Source: JBOEGW01 sp050633625
Lineage (GTDB): Bacteria > Pseudomonadota > Alphaproteobacteria > Rhodobacterales > Rhodobacteraceae
Assembly (NCBI GenBank): GCA_050633625.1
Contig: JBOEGW010000003.1
Span: 248,001 to 312,000, forward strand
Length of the DNA stretch: 64,000 nt
Reading direction: 5' to 3'
The notes beneath the pieces were generated by a model. The model was not told the origin of the DNA and made no database searches. It worked only from the letters and a program-made list of their open reading frames with translations. Positions 54,595 through 62,850 of this stretch are shown here, one piece after another (positions within the stretch are counted from its first letter, which is position 1; each line of letters starts with the position of its first letter). Both the position numbers and the translations under genes were made by a program.

Positions 54595-55056
54595 TCAGCC
54601 CCCAAGCTTGTCTAGGTAAACGCGATAGTGCCCCGTGAACCACTCAGGACCATGGTCGCGCAGAACGCTAGCGAATTTTTCCAAGCCCTCTTCTTGGCGT
54701 CCGCACTGATACAGCGCATGCCCGGCCACTTTGTTGGTGTAGGGGTCGGTGCCGTCCGGGTCGTTATAAGCGGCATAAAACCGGGGCAGCCACGTGTCGA
54801 GTGCGTGGCAGGTGCCATTCTCGAACGCGTCCTCAATGATGCCGTTTGTCAAAACCTGCGGGTAGAAATCCCACCCGGTTTTGGGATCGGGTAGCATGTC
54901 CCAGACTTGCTCATCGAGCGCGAGAGAGGCCGCCATGTCCCCCGCGCGCAGCGCTTCGCCTGATTTCATCATCAAGGCATCTATCTCTTTACGAAGGTCT
55001 ACGGGGAGTTCTGGTTTTTGCGTGTCTGTCATTTTCTTCTTCTTTTTCAATGTCAT
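54595..55056 (-). CDS. TPR-like protein, probable immunity factor to the adjacent toxin tip
   Basis: The product is 153 aa from 55056, whose ATG overlaps the stop of the upstream toxin tip (ATGA), the same coupling as PoNe/PoNi. A start at 55032 (MTDTQKPELP) is also possible because the first nine residues are a Lys run. Helical repeats include GEALRAGDMAASLALDEQVW with DMLPDPKTGW and ALYQCGRQEEGLEKFASVL. The coupling points to cognate immunity. Confidence 0.7.
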   Translation of the reverse strand: MTLKKKKKMTDTQKPELPVDLRKEIDALMMKSGEALRAGDMAASLALDEQVWDMLPDPKTGWDFYPQVLTNGIIEDAFENGTCHALDTWLPRFYAAYNDPDGTDPYTNKVAGHALYQCGRQEEGLEKFASVLRDHGPEWFTGHYRVYLDKLGG

Positions 55057-55268
55057 GAGCCGGGAATGATCGGATCGAGATAGCGCGAAGTTGATTGGCC
55101 ACCTCGCGCAGAGTTCAGGGGACCATATTCGAAGCGATAGTTATTGGAATCATGCATCCAGTCACGTACTTCCTTCGACTTCGGACCATGAAAACGTTGC
55201 GTTTCGTTCCAATAGTCGACGGCATCTTTTGGGTGGTGTCCCCCCGACCACAACACGAACGCCTGCAC
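55053..55268 (-). CDS. Orphan toxin tip, His/Asn-rich, possible nuclease
   Basis: From the GTG at 55268 the product is 71 aa: QAFVLWSGGHHPKDAVDYW, RFHGPKSKEVRDWMHDSNNY, EYGPLNSARGG and RYLDP. The spacing of His and Asn recalls HNH/GHH-type toxin nucleases, but the family is not certain. The frame continues upstream without stop to about 55370, into the end of the PoNi copy, with no good start. It thus looks like a displaced C-terminal toxin cassette that would need recombination onto an effector to be made. Confidence 0.6.
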   Translation of the reverse strand: MQAFVLWSGGHHPKDAVDYWNETQRFHGPKSKEVRDWMHDSNNYRFEYGPLNSARGGQSTSRYLDPIIPGS

Positions 55269-55311
55269 AGGCCCCAGCGCCGGTCGCGCTTGCGCCCCTG
55301 TCCATATCTTT

Positions 55312-55518
55312 CCCGCTCCGCTAGTCTCTGCCCCTACTGCGCCTTGGCCCAGTCCGCCCAGTCTTTAGGGTAGGTCTTGGACTTTGACATTACGCTATCG
55401 TCGACGCCAAGCAGCACGGCCGCCGCCGCCGCTTCAAAATTCCAATACCCTGCATAGAGGTCGTGTTTGCTCAGGTGGCTTTTGTAAAACGGGTTGGACG
55501 AGCCGCGCATTTCTGTGA
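55312..55518 (-). repeat. 207-bp direct repeat, copy 2 (PoNi 3' end)
   Basis: Near-identical partner of 49594-49800. The shared part extends about 22 bases past the PoNi stop; beyond it the two loci differ completely (toxin tip 1 at one site, the His/Asn-rich tip at the other), which marks the cassette junction. Confidence 0.9.
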
Positions 55519-55875
55519 NNNNNNNNNNNNNNNNNNNNNNNNNNNNNNNNNNNNNNNNNNNNNNNNNNNNNNNNNNNNNNNNNNNNNNNNNNNNNNNNNN
55601 NNNNNNNNNNNNNNNNNNNNNNNNNNNNNNNNNNNNNNNNNNNNNNNNNNNNNNNNNNNNNNNNNNGCCGAAAGACAGTCCTCCTCAGCCGCGCCAGAGG
55701 AATAAAGGGCGGAGACGAGGGCGAATTGATGACGTTGATAGTCATATCCGTCACCGATACGCTGGTCAAAGGCGTGCGAAGCATTGAGCAAGTCGTCCCG
55801 AATTTCCCGAACGAACTCCTGCTTTCTTGGCACATATTGCGTCCAGTATTCGATCGACTTTTCTGATGTTCTCAT
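55334..55875 (-). CDS. PoNi-type immunity protein, cognate to the intact PoNe effector (interrupted by N)
   Basis: The start at 55875 overlaps the effector stop by four bases (ATGA). The N-terminus (MRTSEKSIEYWTQY ... QRHQFALVSALYSSG) and the C-terminus (as in copy 1) flank 148 N. With this gap size the two sides are not in frame (542 bases in total), so the true gap must differ; about 360 missing bases are expected from the complete paralog. It should inhibit the PoNe DNase in the cytoplasm. Confidence 0.87.
55519..55666. other. Assembly gap (148 N) inside a PoNi copy
   Basis: The gap has the same flanking bases as the one at 49801-50009. Its length is not compatible with an open PoNi frame, so it is an estimate. 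Confidence 0.95.
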
Positions 55876-57566
55876 TGATCTTCGTCCCTCCATTTTCGGT
55901 TGGCTAAGCTTTTAAAGGTGACATTGCCGTTTTTGTCGACTCGTAGAACACCGGCGTCATGGTCCTTCGAGATTTTTCTTGCCAGTCTCTCGTCACCCAC
56001 CGCGTCATCCAATCGATCCCTGATCCACTTCGGGGACATTTGTTTTGTCCCATCTACGAGCGTGCCAAGATCGGCGCTGCCATACTTTGCGTCTGCGACC
56101 ACATATCGGGGTGGAGGGCCGGGATCTCTATAAACGCCATCGATCCCCTGATGCCCCGGGGTATCCATCGTGTTGTTCGGACCGTTTAGCTTCTCCCAAC
56201 CCTTGTTCGCGGCCCAATCATCGGCCATGGTCTCCCCAAACGCGCCTTTGATATGATTGTCGTCCACTTTGGAAACGCGGGTCCAATCACCATTTTTGTT
56301 TTTGACCATAGCCTCACCATCGGGCGCGCGGCGGACTCCATCGGGGTCTTTAGGGTTGCGGTATGAGCCGTCCTCGCCCACATCCTCTCGATCTCTTGTG
56401 TCGTTATCATCATTACGATCTTGGGCGTCTTTTGTGCGCTCTGGCGTCTCGTCTACCGGGTCGTCACCATTGTGGTGTGAGCCTTGGCTTCCTTCGGTCG
56501 TGTCGACAAGGCGCCGTTCATTCGGAGGCAAGTCGTTGGTGTCGATGGATCTGAGGCTGCCCAGTGAAGGCCCCGGCTCAAAGGCGCCATCAAGCGAAGA
56601 CAGCCGCATCTTTGTGATGCTCACGTTCATGACCCCGGCGGCGGCGGCAGAGCGGACACGATGGGCAGAGGGCGCGATATGGATCGCGGTTCGGACCACG
56701 GCGTGGAAAACGGATTTGCTAACGGCAAGCACAACTGCCCCACTGCCTCCAGAAAGGAGCCCCGCGATGATGGCAATGATCCCGACACCCACGAGTTCAA
56801 GGTTTTGGCTTGTGGCATAGTGCAACGCGAATTGATATTGGCCAGCCTTGAGCAATTCGACCGTGTTGTCATAAACATTTTTGATCCCTTCCCAAGCGGA
56901 TCGGAATATATCTATAACATTTGCAATCTGCTGATTGAGCGCGGCTTCATCTGCAAGTTCTCGGGCCTTTATGGTCTCCGCGAGTACCTTCAGATCGTCA
57001 AGAAACGCTGTCTTGGTAACTTCAGCTGCTTCGAAACCGGCATACCCGCCGGATCCGTCCCAGACGCCAAGAAGGTCACTCGGAATATCGGATAATCCAC
57101 CTACAAAATCCACGCCCGCGCCGCTGCCGGCTTGCGTGAACGGCCCATGGTTTGTCGAAATAACGGTGGGCGTATCAGCCCCATAGAGCACAACGCTTGG
57201 GTATACTTTATCAATGTAATGTTCCGCGCCCGGATATTTTTGAAGAAGGGCCTCACGTTGCTGATTTGCGAGAGCCTCCAGCCGATTCAATTCGGCGCGG
57301 GCATCGACGACGAAAAAGTCACGCAAGGCTTCCATGATCTTTTCGCGCGTCTCTTTGACTTCCGGGGCGTCTGGATTATAGGCGCCAGTATCGTCAATCC
57401 CGGCAAGGCGTCCCATGAGCCTGAGTTCAGCTGCCAGATTCCGCAGGGTTTGCGCCCAAAGTTCATCAATCAGCGCGTCGTCATCCGCATGAGCAATCGT
57501 GGCTGCATCAACCCCGAGCTCTTCTAGGATCCTAACTTTGGTGTCACGTCCTGATTGATCTTGCAT
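55872..57566 (-). CDS. PoNe-type DNase effector (probable T6SS effector)
   Basis: The product is 564 aa. The N-terminal part (1-250) is helical and of no recognised family; a hydrophobic segment lies at about 258-285; a polar acidic linker spans 355-410. The C-terminal domain (about 437-564) has the PD-(D/E)xK-type elements GAFGE (E445), GIDGVYRDP (D476) and VADAKYG (D492-x-K494), then KQMSPKWIRDRLDDAVG, as in PoNe toxins. It follows vgrG and a small gene, and its stop overlaps the PoNi start. It should degrade DNA in rival cells. There are no Rhs repeats. Confidence 0.88.
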   Translation of the reverse strand: MQDQSGRDTKVRILEELGVDAATIAHADDDALIDELWAQTLRNLAAELRLMGRLAGIDDTGAYNPDAPEVKETREKIMEALRDFFVVDARAELNRLEALANQQREALLQKYPGAEHYIDKVYPSVVLYGADTPTVISTNHGPFTQAGSGAGVDFVGGLSDIPSDLLGVWDGSGGYAGFEAAEVTKTAFLDDLKVLAETIKARELADEAALNQQIANVIDIFRSAWEGIKNVYDNTVELLKAGQYQFALHYATSQNLELVGVGIIAIIAGLLSGGSGAVVLAVSKSVFHAVVRTAIHIAPSAHRVRSAAAAGVMNVSITKMRLSSLDGAFEPGPSLGSLRSIDTNDLPPNERRLVDTTEGSQGSHHNGDDPVDETPERTKDAQDRNDDNDTRDREDVGEDGSYRNPKDPDGVRRAPDGEAMVKNKNGDWTRVSKVDDNHIKGAFGETMADDWAANKGWEKLNGPNNTMDTPGHQGIDGVYRDPGPPPRYVVADAKYGSADLGTLVDGTKQMSPKWIRDRLDDAVGDERLARKISKDHDAGVLRVDKNGNVTFKSLANRKWRDEDQ

Positions 57567-57572
57567 AACAAA

Positions 57573-57911
57573 TTACTTTTGTTTGAAGAATGACTGGATC
57601 AAGCTGTCGTAATCGCTTGACGTTAGGGAGGGACGCCCTTGCTTGCTGGCCGTCCCAATCCCAAACCCAAGTAATAGCATCGAAAGCTCCTGGCCCAGGG
57701 TGTTGATGGCAGACTTTTCTCCTTCATGAATGTCCTTGGCGATGCTCAAACATTTTTGAAAATTGGAAAAAGCTTGATCCGCGCCCAACTCAATCTCGTT
57801 CGGGTCGGCAATCCTTTTCAGCCCATGGTCGGAAAAAAACTCGGCCCTCTTTTTGTCTCGCAGCTTTCGTCGAGCTGGCAGGGTCTTCTGCACTTCCTTT
57901 GTAACAGCCAT
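57573..57911 (-). CDS. Small unknown protein between vgrG and the effector
   Basis: The product is 112 aa, Lys/Arg-rich at the start (LPARRKLRDKKRAEFF), then predicted helical, with a hydrophobic stretch ELSMLLLGFGIGT. Its ATG overlaps the vgrG stop by one base (TGATG) and the effector starts 6 bases after its stop. No family is recognised. The position is that of an effector chaperone or adaptor, which is an inference. Confidence 0.72.
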   Translation of the reverse strand: MAVTKEVQKTLPARRKLRDKKRAEFFSDHGLKRIADPNEIELGADQAFSNFQKCLSIAKDIHEGEKSAINTLGQELSMLLLGFGIGTASKQGRPSLTSSDYDSLIQSFFKQK

Positions 57912-59977
57912 CAGTTCAGGTCAATCCGGCCGCCTTTGGCCTTTATGGAGGACGAGCCCGAAATCTGGATGTCAACGCCTTCAAGAATGATTGTTCCATC
58001 CTCATTTAGTTGGAGCATGGATTCCCCGCAGACCAACTCAAGTTTCTTCCCTGCAACGACGACCTTGTTTTGGCCAATCTCCTCGTAAGAGCCAACCATG
58101 ACACTCTCGTTCTTCATGCCTTGGACCGAAACCTGATAGCCTCCTCCGACGATCAGTGACTTCGCCGCGCCGACGATTTCGGTTGAGCTGACCATCACCG
58201 TTTCGGCCTTGTTCTTGGCAACACCGATCACAAGGTTGCCTTCGCCCATATTGAGCATATCCGGCAGGCCAAGTTTTTCGGTCAGGCCGCCAATTGCGCC
58301 AGTGAATTTACTAAAAGCGTTGGTGACGGCGGATTGGAGTTTGTTCGGGCCAACCATGAGGGTCATATTGCCGCCAATCACCTCATGGTGGTTGTTGCCG
58401 ATTTCGATAGACTTGTTGTTCCCGACGCTTTCCGATTGGTTGCGGTCCACCCGCTTGGCGCGGTTATTTTCCACATGGATTTCATGGTCTTTTTCGGCGT
58501 GAAGGTAGATTTTCTCTTTGTCCTTCTCGTCCTCAAAGGTGAACTCATTGAAACCTTCACCTTGATGCGTATCCGAGCGGAAAACGCTTTTGGTTTTATG
58601 TTCCGGCAAGGGATAGGGGGTCTCGTTGAAGCCGTTATAGACGCAGCCTGTGACCAGCGGTTTGTCGGGGTCACCGTCGAGGAATTCGACCACGACTTCC
58701 ATGCCGATACGCGGGATGACCATGCCGCCCCAGCCTTTACCAGCCCAGTTTTGTGACACCCGGCAGCGCATGGAATAGGCGGCGTCTAAGTCCCAGTGGA
58801 ACTGCACCAGAATGCGGCCATATTCGTCGCAATCAATCTCGCCCTCGCCCACAACTTTGGCGGTTTGTGGGCCTTTGACGTCTGCGCGCGGGGTCTTGTG
58901 TTCGGGGAGCATGGGCGCGTCTTTGGGCATCAAGACATAGCGCCCCTTATAGGCGTCTTCGCTGCCCGCATCGCCCGACCCATAGCTGTCGCTCTCATAG
59001 GAGTGGAGCGCTGTGAGGCACAGGAAGTCTTCCCCAAGCCCCGGCACCGGATCGCCGCCCAGCTCCACAAGCGCACCGGCGCGCATGGAAATAATATCGC
59101 CTTCCGCCTCATAGCGCCGGTCCTGCCCGCGCTCGCCCAAGGCCCGAAGCTGAGCGATGGCCTTGCCGCGCCCCTGTTCGAGATGATCGCCGGGCCAATC
59201 AAAGCTCTCGATCTGACCATGGGCAAAGGTAGCATCCCCTGTATGATCGGCTTCCATCGCCGCCTTTGGGGTCTTGAAGTTGTAATCGGTGAGGCGCACT
59301 GCGCCAGTGGTGATGCGTCGTGCTGGGCGCCAGTCATGAAAATGCTGGACGTCTTCTTGATGGTGGCCCTCGGCGGGTTTGAAGGGGCGCATTCCGATCG
59401 AGTTGTGGCTGTCCACCATATCGGTGAGCACCATATCGTGCCCATCTTCGCGATGTGTGAAGTGATAGGAAATTCCGTGCCGCTCCATCAGGCGGGTGGC
59501 AAAATCCATGTCGCTTTCGCGGTATTGGACGGTGTACTCAAGCTCCGGGTAGCTGGCTTCAAGGTTGATCACCAGCGCACCGGCATCTGCGTAATCGGCC
59601 AGCAGCTCTTGCAAGATCGCCACAACCGTCATGTTGTGAAAAATGCGCTGATTACGCCTGAGCGAGGCGAGAAAGAACCACGGCTGCAAGCGCAGCTCGT
59701 AGCGATGACCATTGTCGCCTGCGCCCATCCAGCGGGCCTCAGTGATCAACCCGTTGAAGGCGTGCTCCTCGCCGTCATGGGCGAGCAGGGTCACATTCGC
59801 GTTGGTGCCGATGAGCGCGTCGAAATCAACATCAGGCAAGGCCGCCAGACACTCAACAGTATAATCAAAAAGCCCATTCATATGCTCGCGCCCAGTAAAG
59901 CGGCGCAACACGAGTGAATCTGGCCCAAGTTCGGTGGAAAGTCGCCCCATTCGGCCGACTTGAGAAAATGCAGTCAT
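57911..59977 (-). CDS. vgrG: VgrG-type T6SS spike protein
   Basis: The product is 688 aa. It has the phage gp27-like N-terminal part (LVLRRFTGREHMNGLFDYTV, RHGISYHFTHREDGHDMVL), the gp5 OB-fold region (RCRVSQNWAGKGWGG with MVIPRIGMEVVVEFLDGDPD) and a C-terminal beta-helix with repeated polar residues (HVENNRAKRVDRNQSESVG). It ends DLN without an added toxin domain, so effectors ride separately. No ribosome site lies before the ATG; a coupled leader ORF does. Confidence 0.95.
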   Translation of the reverse strand: MTAFSQVGRMGRLSTELGPDSLVLRRFTGREHMNGLFDYTVECLAALPDVDFDALIGTNANVTLLAHDGEEHAFNGLITEARWMGAGDNGHRYELRLQPWFFLASLRRNQRIFHNMTVVAILQELLADYADAGALVINLEASYPELEYTVQYRESDMDFATRLMERHGISYHFTHREDGHDMVLTDMVDSHNSIGMRPFKPAEGHHQEDVQHFHDWRPARRITTGAVRLTDYNFKTPKAAMEADHTGDATFAHGQIESFDWPGDHLEQGRGKAIAQLRALGERGQDRRYEAEGDIISMRAGALVELGGDPVPGLGEDFLCLTALHSYESDSYGSGDAGSEDAYKGRYVLMPKDAPMLPEHKTPRADVKGPQTAKVVGEGEIDCDEYGRILVQFHWDLDAAYSMRCRVSQNWAGKGWGGMVIPRIGMEVVVEFLDGDPDKPLVTGCVYNGFNETPYPLPEHKTKSVFRSDTHQGEGFNEFTFEDEKDKEKIYLHAEKDHEIHVENNRAKRVDRNQSESVGNNKSIEIGNNHHEVIGGNMTLMVGPNKLQSAVTNAFSKFTGAIGGLTEKLGLPDMLNMGEGNLVIGVAKNKAETVMVSSTEIVGAAKSLIVGGGYQVSVQGMKNESVMVGSYEEIGQNKVVVAGKKLELVCGESMLQLNEDGTIILEGVDIQISGSSSIKAKGGRIDLN

Positions 59978-60003
59978 AAGCGGCAGTCCAACAATAAAGT
60001 CAT
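59974..60003 (-). CDS. 9-codon leader ORF coupled to vgrG
   Basis: ATG at 60003 begins MTLLLDCRL-stop. A strong AAAGGAG site lies 8 bases upstream. Its TGA overlaps the vgrG ATG (ATGA). Because vgrG itself has no ribosome site, the leader probably delivers ribosomes to it. Confidence 0.6.
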   Translation of the reverse strand: MTLLLDCRL

Positions 60004-60293
60004 AAAATAATCTCCTTTAGGGTATACCTCCTTTTTGCAATTTCAAGAGATTCTTTGTCTCTTGGACAGCCGACGTTTTGGCTCGGTTGATGGCGGTGTG
60101 CGGCGAGGGTCGCGAAAGAGGTGCGAAGGATTTTGCGAGTTCACAGCTGTGAACTAAGTTGTGCATTAACAACTACTTAATACAAGGCGCGCGGTTTTTT
60201 GGTCTCATGCGCCGTTTGGATTTCCAAGACAAAAACCTCGTCCTGCCCCAGACGCTAAAAAGAACTTTGGGCGATGTTGCGCGGCATTTACCC
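59978..60293. other. Intergenic region upstream of vgrG
   Basis: It holds the coupled leader ORF, a second GGAGG, and two inverted repeats (60138-60155 and 60157-60174). No gene was recognised in the rest. Confidence 0.6.
60138..60174 (-). promoter_or_regulatory. Two adjacent inverted repeats upstream of vgrG
   Basis: An 18-bp perfect palindrome (AGTTCACAG and its complement, 60138-60155) is followed by AGTTGT-gcatta-ACAACT (60157-60174). They lie about 160-200 bases before vgrG and have the shape of operator sites for a dimeric regulator. The A/T-rich surroundings support a promoter here. Confidence 0.45.
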
Positions 60294-60842
60294 TTACAAA
60301 AGGCCCCGTTTTTCAAGGGCGGTATACACCAGTGGGGCGCTGGCGGCGCGATCCGCTGGAGGCAGGTCGATCACCATCGCTTCTTGTGACAGGACGATCA
60401 AAGCCGCCAGTGCATCATGGCCGTTTGCCCAATCCAAAGCGGCGCTCAACTTTTCAAACCGGGGCAGCACATCGAAGTTACAAAGGCGCGCGGACAACAA
60501 TAAGTCATCGCCATTTGAGGAAATGAGCGCGCTCCATCGAACAAGCGTGTCGATGAAATCGCACTGGGAACACCAGCCTTCCGCGATCACCCCAAGCGCG
60601 GTAATGCCACTCGCATTGCATAAGGCGCGCCAATGGCGGGCATCCACCTGCGAGAAATGGCCCAGTAACCGGCGATCCGATTGTGTCAGGGACATTCTTT
60701 GATCGACGCCGTTGGGAACCCCGGCCAAACGGTGCCATTGCACGGCATTGTCATGCAGCGCAGCCCAAGCGGCGGGCAGGGAAATATCGCTCGGCAGAAG
60801 GTTCGCCCCGGCGTAGGCATCCATTGGCTCACTCGATGGCAC
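60294..60842 (-). CDS. Unknown T6SS-cluster protein, paralog of the gene at 62851
   Basis: The product is 182 aa from a GTG at 60842; an ATG at 60824 is also possible. It is helical, with no signal peptide. The block VDARHWRALCNASGITALG...WC matches VQASDWSALCHAAGWTLTG...WC in the product of 62851-63465, so they form a family. It lies just before vgrG. It may be an adaptor or an accessory factor; no database family can be given with confidence. Confidence 0.7.
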   Translation of the reverse strand: MPSSEPMDAYAGANLLPSDISLPAAWAALHDNAVQWHRLAGVPNGVDQRMSLTQSDRRLLGHFSQVDARHWRALCNASGITALGVIAEGWCSQCDFIDTLVRWSALISSNGDDLLLSARLCNFDVLPRFEKLSAALDWANGHDALAALIVLSQEAMVIDLPPADRAASAPLVYTALEKRGLL

Positions 60843-60846
60843 TGGG

Positions 60847-61506
60847 TCAGAATTTCTCTGTTAGATTGGGGATGTAATACGGGTTGGCGTGATGCGGTTG
60901 GACATCCATGTCATCGTGCAAATTATCGACATAGCTTCCGGCGGTGAAACGCCCCACTGCGCGCAAGAAGCTTGGCGCGTCCGCGTAATCGTAGGTGCCG
61001 AGGTCAAAGCTGGTATCGTCCAAAACGCCTTCGTAATAGCGACACTGCCAGCCACCGCGCTTGCCGCCTGTTGTCGTTTTGACGCGAAATGTCCCAGAGG
61101 CTTGTGCACTGTTCCAAATCCCCGGATCCCCATGAAAATTGGCGCTTGTGACGCTATTGTCCGCGCCCCAGATATTGCCTTCAGAATCCATTGGCGGCGA
61201 GTAGCGCGTTGGTCCTCTTTGTCTCTTTTCACGTTGGAGTGCGATCTGGAAGGGTGGGCTTGTTGGGCAGCGGTTGCACTCGTTTCGCGCCCGGTGCGGA
61301 TTGCCGAAGGGCGCGATGGTCTCACCGGAGTTTCGCGCAATCGCGTTGCAGGATCGGCTGTCGCAAGTGCCGGTTGGGCAATCGAAGCTTTCAGCGGGGG
61401 GCAACGGGTGTTCGGCCGGGTTGCGCGCATCGGCATTGACCGCGCGCAGCCAGCCCGATTCAGGCGGAGCGCTTTGAACTGAGGACTGGGGCGGTTTGCC
61501 GGCCAT
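60847..61506 (-). CDS. Unknown Cys-rich protein of the T6SS cluster
   Basis: The product is 219 aa from 61506, whose ATG overlaps the stop of the DUF4123 gene (TAATG). The N-terminal half is Pro/Ser-rich with FDCPTGTCDSRSC and ECNRC, possibly a metal site. The C-terminal half is aromatic (GGWQCRYYEGVLDD, FDLGTYDYADAPSF). The gene just after a DUF4123 adaptor is often an effector or its partner, so this is an effector candidate; nothing in the sequence proves it. Confidence 0.68.
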   Translation of the reverse strand: MAGKPPQSSVQSAPPESGWLRAVNADARNPAEHPLPPAESFDCPTGTCDSRSCNAIARNSGETIAPFGNPHRARNECNRCPTSPPFQIALQREKRQRGPTRYSPPMDSEGNIWGADNSVTSANFHGDPGIWNSAQASGTFRVKTTTGGKRGGWQCRYYEGVLDDTSFDLGTYDYADAPSFLRAVGRFTAGSYVDNLHDDMDVQPHHANPYYIPNLTEKF

Positions 61507-62456
61507 TATTTGAACTCCACCCAATATTGCACTTTCTCAAAGAAATACTCCGCCTGTTTTGGCGTCAAGTCCATCTCCGCCACCGTCAAGAGAGCGTTTG
61601 GATAGCCTGACGGAGAAAGCCCTGCTGGCATTTGGCTTTTGAATTGGTCCAAAAAGAACTCCGCATCTTCAAGGACATCAGGCGCAATCAGAGACACGAT
61701 GACAAGGTTGACCGGCGCGCTCATGTCTCTTGGGATGCCGAGGCGATCAGCCGTTGTCAGCGCCTCGTCGAGCTTTTGCGCCAGCTCCGCGTCACTCAAC
61801 CCCTTTATCAATTCCGGCCAAACCTGGCGCATGTATCTGAGGTAGCGCCCGCGGTAAGCTTCCCCGGCGACTTCGCTAAAGGCGAGCATTTGAACCGGTG
61901 TCATTTGGTACCATTTTCCAGCGCCAACGCGGGTGGCGGGCGCTGGTAAGGTCCGTTCGGTCTTCTGTGTGCTTGTTGCGGTTTTGGTGATTAGCGCGTC
62001 GATTGGGCCAAAGAAAGCGGCTGCATCGGCGGGGCCGAGTGTGGCCATGAACGCGAGGGCGATGCGCGCATCAAAGAAACGAAACAGCACAAGGGCCTCC
62101 TCATCGGGAATGTGAACGGAAATCCATTTTTTCCAATGGCGGCGAAGCTCATCAAGCGATGCGCCTGTCACGCAGAGCATCCCGGCATAGGGCGTTCTTG
62201 CGCGGCGCAGGATTTCGCCCCAGATCGGCATGTCCTCAACCGTCAGGGCGACAAGGTATGGCGCTTCTTCGCGCAGCATCACAGCGTCATCGCCAAAGAA
62301 CAAGCTGCTGTGGGGAAGGCCCGAGGCTTGAAGGTCGCTGCCGAGTTGATCGAAACTTGTTGCGTCCAACAATGCGTAGAGGCGACCGGCGCGCAGGGCG
62401 TGGCGCAGGCGAAGGGGCGAAAAAGGATCGACGTATTGCAGCGCGAGCGTGTTCAT
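61506..62456 (-). CDS. DUF4123-family T6SS effector adaptor
   Basis: The product is 316 aa from 62456, overlapping the PAAR stop by four bases. It has the DUF4123 pattern: GRLYALLDATSF, HSSLFFGDDA, APYLVALT, RRHWKKWISVHIPDEE and VLFRFFDARIALAFMATL (about 25-160). Such adaptors load effectors onto VgrG or PAAR. The C-terminal half (about 190-316) is specific to this protein and could contact cargo. Confidence 0.87.
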   Translation of the reverse strand: MNTLALQYVDPFSPLRLRHALRAGRLYALLDATSFDQLGSDLQASGLPHSSLFFGDDAVMLREEAPYLVALTVEDMPIWGEILRRARTPYAGMLCVTGASLDELRRHWKKWISVHIPDEEALVLFRFFDARIALAFMATLGPADAAAFFGPIDALITKTATSTQKTERTLPAPATRVGAGKWYQMTPVQMLAFSEVAGEAYRGRYLRYMRQVWPELIKGLSDAELAQKLDEALTTADRLGIPRDMSAPVNLVIVSLIAPDVLEDAEFFLDQFKSQMPAGLSPSGYPNALLTVAEMDLTPKQAEYFFEKVQYWVEFK

Positions 62457-62848
62457 CCGCTGCTCCGAACGAAGGCTTGGCCTTTGGCGTTGGCTTGGCG
62501 CATACAATCGCGCACACAGGGCGCCCAACCGTCTTTGATATCCACTTTGCGGGGGCCTTCGTCATCTGCGAAGACCGTGCCGGACCCCGCGTCAACAGCC
62601 CCACCGCAGGCGATCCCGTCACCCTTGCGCGCCAGCGGACGCCCGTTGACAATGACGGTGGGCGAGCCGCCTGAAACGGCGCGCCCATGCGGCGGGCAAT
62701 TGTTGCACCCATGGGCAGCATGCGCATCACCTTGGCGCAGCGCGGGGATGCCGTCGATCAGGACGTCACCGCTGCCCGCGGTGGCCGGGGTGGGCGGAAA
62801 GCAACCGTGCCCTGACCCGATATCCCCTTTGCGACTAGCGGCGGGCAC
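62453..62848 (-). CDS. PAAR-domain spike-tip protein
   Basis: The product is 131 aa from a GTG at 62848. Its PAAR repeats are clear: ASRKGDIGSGHG, VLIDGIPALRQGDAHAAHG with CNNCPPHG, and VIVNGRPLARKGDGIACGG. The conserved His and Cys should bind the tip metal. It caps VgrG. A short C-terminal extension follows the PAAR fold, with CVRDC. Confidence 0.9.
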   Translation of the reverse strand: MPAASRKGDIGSGHGCFPPTPATAGSGDVLIDGIPALRQGDAHAAHGCNNCPPHGRAVSGGSPTVIVNGRPLARKGDGIACGGAVDAGSGTVFADDEGPRKVDIKDGWAPCVRDCMRQANAKGQAFVRSSG

Positions 62849-62850
62849 GA

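Noticed and set aside
57573..57911. Reading the small gene after vgrG as a known T6SS adaptor (DUF1795 or DUF2169)
   Set aside because: Length and motifs do not fit either family; it was left unnamed.
58796..59917. Long plus-strand open frame over vgrG
   Set aside because: It lies wholly within vgrG in the opposite sense and shows no family motif.
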